Source: Aminithiophilus ramosus (lineage in GTDB: Bacteria > Synergistota > Synergistia > Synergistales > Aminithiophilaceae). From it: a stretch of DNA of 64,000 nt. The notes under the pieces are model-generated. The model made no database searches, was not told the DNA's origin, and was given only the letters and a program-made list of their open reading frames with translations. Below, one piece after another: positions 60,226 to 64,000 of the stretch (the first letter of the stretch is position 1; each line of letters starts with the position of its first letter). Location: contig NZ_CP072943.1 in assembly GCF_018069705.1 (NCBI RefSeq), positions 2,735,668-2,799,667 on the forward strand, given 5' to 3'. The translations under genes were made by a program, and so were the position numbers.

Positions 60226-61274
60226 CGATCGCAGCCATTCGTGAAAGCCTGGAAAGCCTGCCTATCACCGGTGCCGGGCACCCCGGACTCGTTCTCCAGC
60301 GCTATCTGAAGACCCAGAAAGAGGCCGGTGGAGCCAGCACCGACTGGGATTGCCACTTCGAAGCCGTCATCTCCGGCTGTGACCGCGCTAAAACCCTTTA
60401 TGACGCCCTCTTCCGGCGCTGGCTCAAGGCCTTCGGGACAGAAGAAGAGGATATCCCCGTCATTGCCAAGAGCTTCGAGACAGAGGGGCGCCTCGTCTGC
60501 GGACTGGGCATCGCGAGCCCCGTCGAGACGGGTCTAGCCCTTCACCACACCTACGGCATCCCCTTCATTCCCGGAAGCGCCCTCAAAGGCGTGGCGGCCC
60601 ACTACTGCCACAGCCGCTGGGGCAGGGAAAACCCCGACTTTCTCGAAGGCGGAACCGCCTACGAAACACTCTTCGGAACCACCGATGACCGGGGGCACCT
60701 CCGTTTCCACGACGCCCTGCCGAAAGGGAAAACCGTCCGACTCCATCGCGACATCATGACACCGCACCACGGCGACTATTACGGGGAGAAAGGGACGAAA
60801 GCGCCGACCGACTTCGATTCGCCCGTTCCCGTGAGCTTCCTTTCCGTGACGGGGACCTTCGTCGTCGTCCTGACCTGCGACGACCCCTCCGACGAAGGTC
60901 GCCGGTGGCTCCACCTGGCCATGGAGCTCGTCGAGGAGAGCCTGGCCACAACCGGCATCGGCGGCAAGACCCGCAGCGGCTACGGGCGCATGATCGCCAG
61001 GGAAGCCGTCACGCTCCCCAAGCCCGATCTCTACGCGGAAGGCAACGTCATCGTCGCCGAGCGAATCGAACAGGGGACGGCGCGAGGGGGCAAAAAGAAC
61101 AAAAAGGCAAAAGAGAGGGCCGAATTTCTCTCTCTGAGTGAGGAAAAGCACCTCATCATCGTCCGAGACCTCGATTCCGTCAAAGACATCGCCATTGGTG
61201 ACGAAGTGACACTCCGCATTACACAGAACAGCCTCAACCAGCAGAATCCCTACCTCGAAGCCGAGGTCGAGTAA
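60222..61274 (+). CDS. cmr6: Type III-B CRISPR RAMP protein Cmr6
   Basis: A 350-residue Cas7-like subunit near the far end of the Cmr complex. The core (residues about 85-260) contains LGIASPVETGLALHHTYGIPFIPGSALKGVAAHY, DIMTPHHGDYY and GIGGKTRSGYGRM. An extra C-terminal part (about 285-350), rich in Lys and then beta-like, lies beyond the normal Cmr6 length and may be a small added RNA-binding fold. GTG start overlapping cmr5 by 4 nt. Confidence 0.93.
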   Translation: MTIAAIRESLESLPITGAGHPGLVLQRYLKTQKEAGGASTDWDCHFEAVISGCDRAKTLYDALFRRWLKAFGTEEEDIPVIAKSFETEGRLVCGLGIASPVETGLALHHTYGIPFIPGSALKGVAAHYCHSRWGRENPDFLEGGTAYETLFGTTDDRGHLRFHDALPKGKTVRLHRDIMTPHHGDYYGEKGTKAPTDFDSPVPVSFLSVTGTFVVVLTCDDPSDEGRRWLHLAMELVEESLATTGIGGKTRSGYGRMIAREAVTLPKPDLYAEGNVIVAERIEQGTARGGKKNKKAKERAEFLSLSEEKHLIIVRDLDSVKDIAIGDEVTLRITQNSLNQQNPYLEAEVE

Positions 61275-61303
61275 AAAAATCCGGCTATCGAAGACGGACA
61301 AGA

Positions 61304-61354
61304 GCGTCACGACAAGGGCCCCGAGCTTTGAGCTCGGGGCCCTTGTCGTGACGC
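61304..61354. terminator. 24-bp perfect hairpin closing the Cmr operon
   Basis: GCGTCACGACAAGGGCCCCG... pairs perfectly over 24 bp with a TTG loop, 30 nt after the cmr6 stop. No T-run follows; the second copy of the CATATAT motif begins 3 nt later. It works formally in both directions. Confidence 0.8.
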
Positions 61355-61357
61355 AAA

Positions 61358-61382
61358 TCTTCACCGAAAGAACGCATATATC
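61358..61382 (+). promoter_or_regulatory. Conserved promoter-like motif, copy 2
   Basis: TCTTCACCGAAAGAACGCATATATC, the partner of 53226-53250. Its place immediately after a strong terminator and before a new gene is that of a promoter, yet no normal -35 element stands 16-18 nt upstream of the TATAT box. Confidence 0.6.
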
Positions 61383-61517
61383 TCCTTGAGAGGAGGGATG
61401 CCCCCTGAAAGCAGACCAGCGATCCCCCAAGGAACGAGAACGATCACCACCACACCGGCTCCCTGAGAACAGGGACATCTCCAGCAATCTGGACCCACTG
61501 AACGAAGGAGGTCAACC

Positions 61518-62063
61518 ATGCAAAAGCACCGCCTGTTTTTCCTCGCTTTCTGCGCAGCCCTGCTTCTTTCCGTCGCGGCCCTGGGAGCGGCCGAAATCAC
61601 CCGCATCGGAGGACGCTGGAACTTCAACGGAACGGGGAGCATCAACGGCATCTCCGTGACCGACACCGGCATCGTCGAAATCACCACCCATGTGCGCCCC
61701 GACAACCTCGAAGTGGCCACATCCTTTTACGTCCAGGGGTATCTCCGCAACGAAAGCGGCGCCGAAGAATCCTACAGCTACCGCTACGGCGACCCCAACG
61801 GTAGCGACGGCCTGCTCGTCAACCCCGAAATCGGCGGCGGCACCCATACCTATGACGGCGTCACCCTGACCTTGACCATCGTCAACGAAGACAAGATCCG
61901 CTTCAGCCAGGTCGGACGCCAGTCCTCCACGGGGTACCGTTACGACATGATCTACGAGGCCACGCGCGATACCGGCGACGACGGCTCCGGCGGATGCTCC
62001 GTCGGATTCGCCCCCTCCATGCTCCTCCTCGCCCTGCCCCTCCTCTATCTCGTCCACCGCTAA
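61518..62063 (+). CDS. Secreted protein with Synerg-CTERM-type sorting tail
   Basis: A 181-residue exported protein. It has a signal peptide (LFFLAFCAALLLSVAALGAA), a Gly- and Thr-rich beta-type middle part without a recognised domain, and a C-terminal GGCSVGFAPSMLLLALPLLYLVHR. The tail consists of a Gly-Gly-Cys motif, a hydrophobic helix and a basic end, as in the Synerg-CTERM sorting signals of Synergistota. AAGGAGGT precedes the ATG. Its location between cmr6 and csm1 is odd for an envelope protein; it may be a host gene left between two inserted defence modules or part of the response. Confidence 0.82.
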   Translation: MQKHRLFFLAFCAALLLSVAALGAAEITRIGGRWNFNGTGSINGISVTDTGIVEITTHVRPDNLEVATSFYVQGYLRNESGAEESYSYRYGDPNGSDGLLVNPEIGGGTHTYDGVTLTLTIVNEDKIRFSQVGRQSSTGYRYDMIYEATRDTGDDGSGGCSVGFAPSMLLLALPLLYLVHR

Positions 62064-62070
62064 AGCCCTA

Positions 62071-62097
62071 CGGTCCCGGCCTTCCCGGCCGGGACCG
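62071..62097 (+). terminator. Hairpin after the secreted-protein gene
   Basis: CGGTCCCGGCC-TTCCC-GGCCGGGACCG, an 11-bp perfect stem 7 nt after the stop codon, without a T-run. The next about 90 nt are AT-richer and hold a possible -10 TACAAT at 62116 for csm1. Confidence 0.75.
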
Positions 62098-62187
62098 CCT
62101 CATCGATTGGCCAAATACAATTAAAAGACTTAACATGAGAGCGCATCCGCTTCTTATCGGCATTGAAACAGGAAAGGAGGAACGGCC

Positions 62188-64000
62188 TTGGAAAAGCAGC
62201 TCTTACGGCGACTGATCGACGAAACGGCCATAGGCGGCCTTCTCCACGACGTGGGCAAGCCGGTGCAACGGGGAGGAAGGGAGAGACTCAACCACATGGA
62301 GCAGGGCGGACGGTGGCTGGAGGCCCTGGGCGAGCCCTGGGCCTCCTTCGCCTGGGCCGCCCGCTTTCATCACAGCCATCCCAACTACGCCCTCAGGCTG
62401 AGCGACTTCGACGATCCCCGCCACGCCCTCTCGGCGGCGGCCATCGCCGAGGCCGACAGCCTCTCCGCCGCGGAGCGGGAGGATCTGGAAGGAACGGGAT
62501 GGGACAAAGACGCGCCGTTGCGCAACGTCTGCGACGAAATCCGCCTCGAAGGAAGGCCCCGGCAGGAAAGGCGGCCGACCTTTTTCGATCTGACCGATCT
62601 GGACGGGACATTGCCCTTCCCCTCCCCCTCGGCGAAACGCTCCCTGGGAGCGGACTACGCGAAGATAACGTCGGCCCTGGCCGACCTCCTCGCCGACACG
62701 AAGAAAGCCGAAACGTCCTTCCTCCTGCGCGCCCTCGAACGCTACACGGCCCTCATTCCCTCCGACACGGCCTGCGGCGGCGGTCGGTACCCGGACATCT
62801 CCCTCTTCGATCACCTCCGCACGACGGCGATGCTGGCCGTCTGCCTCGTCGTTGCCGTCATCGCCGACAAGCCGGAGCTCCTCGGCGAAAGGCGTCCCGA
62901 AAAGATCGCCGCGGCCCTCGGCCGCCTCTACAAAGAGGCGGCAGGAGAGAACGCCCCCTTTCTCCTCGTCGGAGGCGACCTCCGCGGCGTCCAGCGCTTC
63001 ATCTACGACATCTCCACCGCGCGGGCCCTGCGTCTTCTGCGGACGCGCTCCTTCTATCTGGAAATTCTCCAGGAACATATCCTTTCCACGCTTCTCGACG
63101 AGCTCGACCTCCCCCGAACGCAGGTCCTCTACGTCGGCGGCGGCCATTTCACGCTGCTCCTGCCCAACACCGCCGCCGTTCGGTCCCACCTGAGGACCTT
63201 CGATCGCGGCATCAACGAAGCCCTCCTCGATGAAGGCAGTCCCGCCCTCTCTCTCGGATGGACCCGCCTGACCTGGCGGGAGCTGAAAGAGGGCGACGTC
63301 CGCCAGGCCTACCGCCGCCTCTCTGCCGAGATGGAACTCGGCAAGGTCCGCCCTCTCAAAGGTCTCCTGAGCCGCGTCATCGGCGCGGACGACACGAGGG
63401 GACGAAAAAGCTGCCCCATCTGCGGCGGCCTGACCGACAGACTCGTCGACGACGACGGCCCCTGCTGTCCCCGCTGCGCCGACTTCGTCCGCCTCGGCGG
63501 CCGACTGGCCCGTCCCGAAAGCCGATACGCCTGCCCCGTGGAGGAAGGAGGCGATTTCCACGTCCTGGGACGACCCTATCGCCTCGTCAAAGAAGGTTCC
63601 GACATTCCGCCCGGAGCACCCTGGGCCTTCGTCCTCCGCGAGCCTCGGCGCCTGAGTCGGGACGAAGGAGGCAACGTCATCGCCCTGCCCTGGGAGATCT
63701 ACAGCTACGACAGCCGCATCGAAACCCTCCTCGACGAAGGGTGCGTCGGCGCGCGGCGGCTGGCCGCCCTGCGTCTCGACGTGGACAACCTGGGACGTCT
63801 CTTCCGGGAGGGCTTCCCCGACACGCAGGAGGAGACCCGACGCTACAGCCTCTCCCGGCTGGCCACCCTCTCGCGTCTCCTGTCCCTCTTCTTCCGCGAG
63901 GGAATCGCCCAGATCGCCTCGACGCCTCAGACCCGCCTCATCGGACCCCACGCCGGGAAACGGCGCCTCCTCGTCGTCTACGCCGGAGGGGACGACCTCT
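62188..64000 (+). CDS. csm1: Cas10-family protein Csm1 (type III-A), 3' end beyond window
   Basis: 604 codons of a second Cas10 are visible. The N-terminal HD domain has IGGLLHDVGKPVQRGG (His20-Asp21) and FAWAARFHHSHPNY. The first palm is at FLLVGGDLRGVQRFIYDISTARALRLLRTRSFYLEIL. The Csm1-type zinc motif is CPICGG...CCPRC (near residue 412-430). The second palm contains ALRLDVDNLGRLFREG and stops at YAGGDD at the right edge. Both HD nuclease and cyclase motifs are therefore present. It starts at TTG 62188 with AAAGGAGG upstream. It is presumably the first gene of a Csm operon outside the window. Confidence 0.94.
   Translation, partial: MEKQLLRRLIDETAIGGLLHDVGKPVQRGGRERLNHMEQGGRWLEALGEPWASFAWAARFHHSHPNYALRLSDFDDPRHALSAAAIAEADSLSAAEREDLEGTGWDKDAPLRNVCDEIRLEGRPRQERRPTFFDLTDLDGTLPFPSPSAKRSLGADYAKITSALADLLADTKKAETSFLLRALERYTALIPSDTACGGGRYPDISLFDHLRTTAMLAVCLVVAVIADKPELLGERRPEKIAAALGRLYKEAAGENAPFLLVGGDLRGVQRFIYDISTARALRLLRTRSFYLEILQEHILSTLLDELDLPRTQVLYVGGGHFTLLLPNTAAVRSHLRTFDRGINEALLDEGSPALSLGWTRLTWRELKEGDVRQAYRRLSAEMELGKVRPLKGLLSRVIGADDTRGRKSCPICGGLTDRLVDDDGPCCPRCADFVRLGGRLARPESRYACPVEEGGDFHVLGRPYRLVKEGSDIPPGAPWAFVLREPRRLSRDEGGNVIALPWEIYSYDSRIETLLDEGCVGARRLAALRLDVDNLGRLFREGFPDTQEETRRYSLSRLATLSRLLSLFFREGIAQIASTPQTRLIGPHAGKRRLLVVYAGGDDL

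Noticed and set aside
62163-62170. ATTGAAAC resembling a CRISPR repeat 3' end
   Set aside because: It occurs once, no second copy at spacer distance was found, and it overlaps the leader of csm1.

Overview
The window looks like chromosomal DNA of a member of the Synergistota. It is GC-rich. A secreted protein at 61518-62063 ends in what looks like a Synerg-CTERM sorting tail. Much of the sequence carries fermentative and transport genes: a double-headed acyl-CoA dehydratase activase, TRAP, SSS and MFS transporters, an Asp/Glu-type racemase and FAD oxidases. The assignment rests on gene content and the C-terminal tail, not on a marker gene.

1-11.6 kb holds two efflux operons, both on the minus strand. 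Each starts with a TetR gene (tetR1 3170, tetR2 11149). Each has a -35/-10 promoter and two TGACCG operators laid out identically in a 70-nt block. Operon 2 is complete (tetR, MFP, AcrB-type pump, TolC-type channel). Operon 1 runs off the left edge inside its pump gene. A NiaR-type niacin repressor lies between them.

11.6-24.8 kb and 37.5-40.7 kb hold catabolic genes: a TPP enzyme, two almost identical FAD oxidoreductases, a Nif3-like protein, several permeases, a DAO-type oxidase, a racemase and a TRAP transporter. Five promoters in these stretches share the palindrome CTCATC-N3-GATGAG beside the -10, which suggests one local regulon. 24.8-30.5 kb is a more AT-rich minus-strand cluster (GntR, MFS, CocE/NonD hydrolase, SSS symporter), probably acquired. 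30.7-32.1 kb is a non-coding mosaic of GC-rich hairpin repeats. A MarR gene, the CoA activase and a methyltransferase follow, then mutY, dapF and an FCD-domain regulator.

43.7-64 kb is a type III CRISPR-linked defence region and the main interest. One tightly packed plus-strand unit encodes a CARF-HD protein; a 1537-residue fusion of RNA polymerase beta and beta-prime with an intact active site; an unrecognised protein with an acidic stretch; an AAA+ ATPase of the enhancer-binding-protein type without a C-terminal HTH; a 56-residue basic protein; a CARF-RelE protein; and the complete Cmr1-6 effector. Cmr2 has GGDD but no HD domain. A 24-bp hairpin ends this unit. A Synerg-CTERM protein follows, and then a second, HD-containing Cas10 (Csm1) cut by the right edge. 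The window shows no CRISPR array, cas1, cas2 or cas6. The simplest reading is that Cas10-made cyclic oligoadenylate activates the CARF proteins, and that the dedicated polymerase with its ATPase carries out a transcription-linked step of immunity. That step is inferred, not shown.
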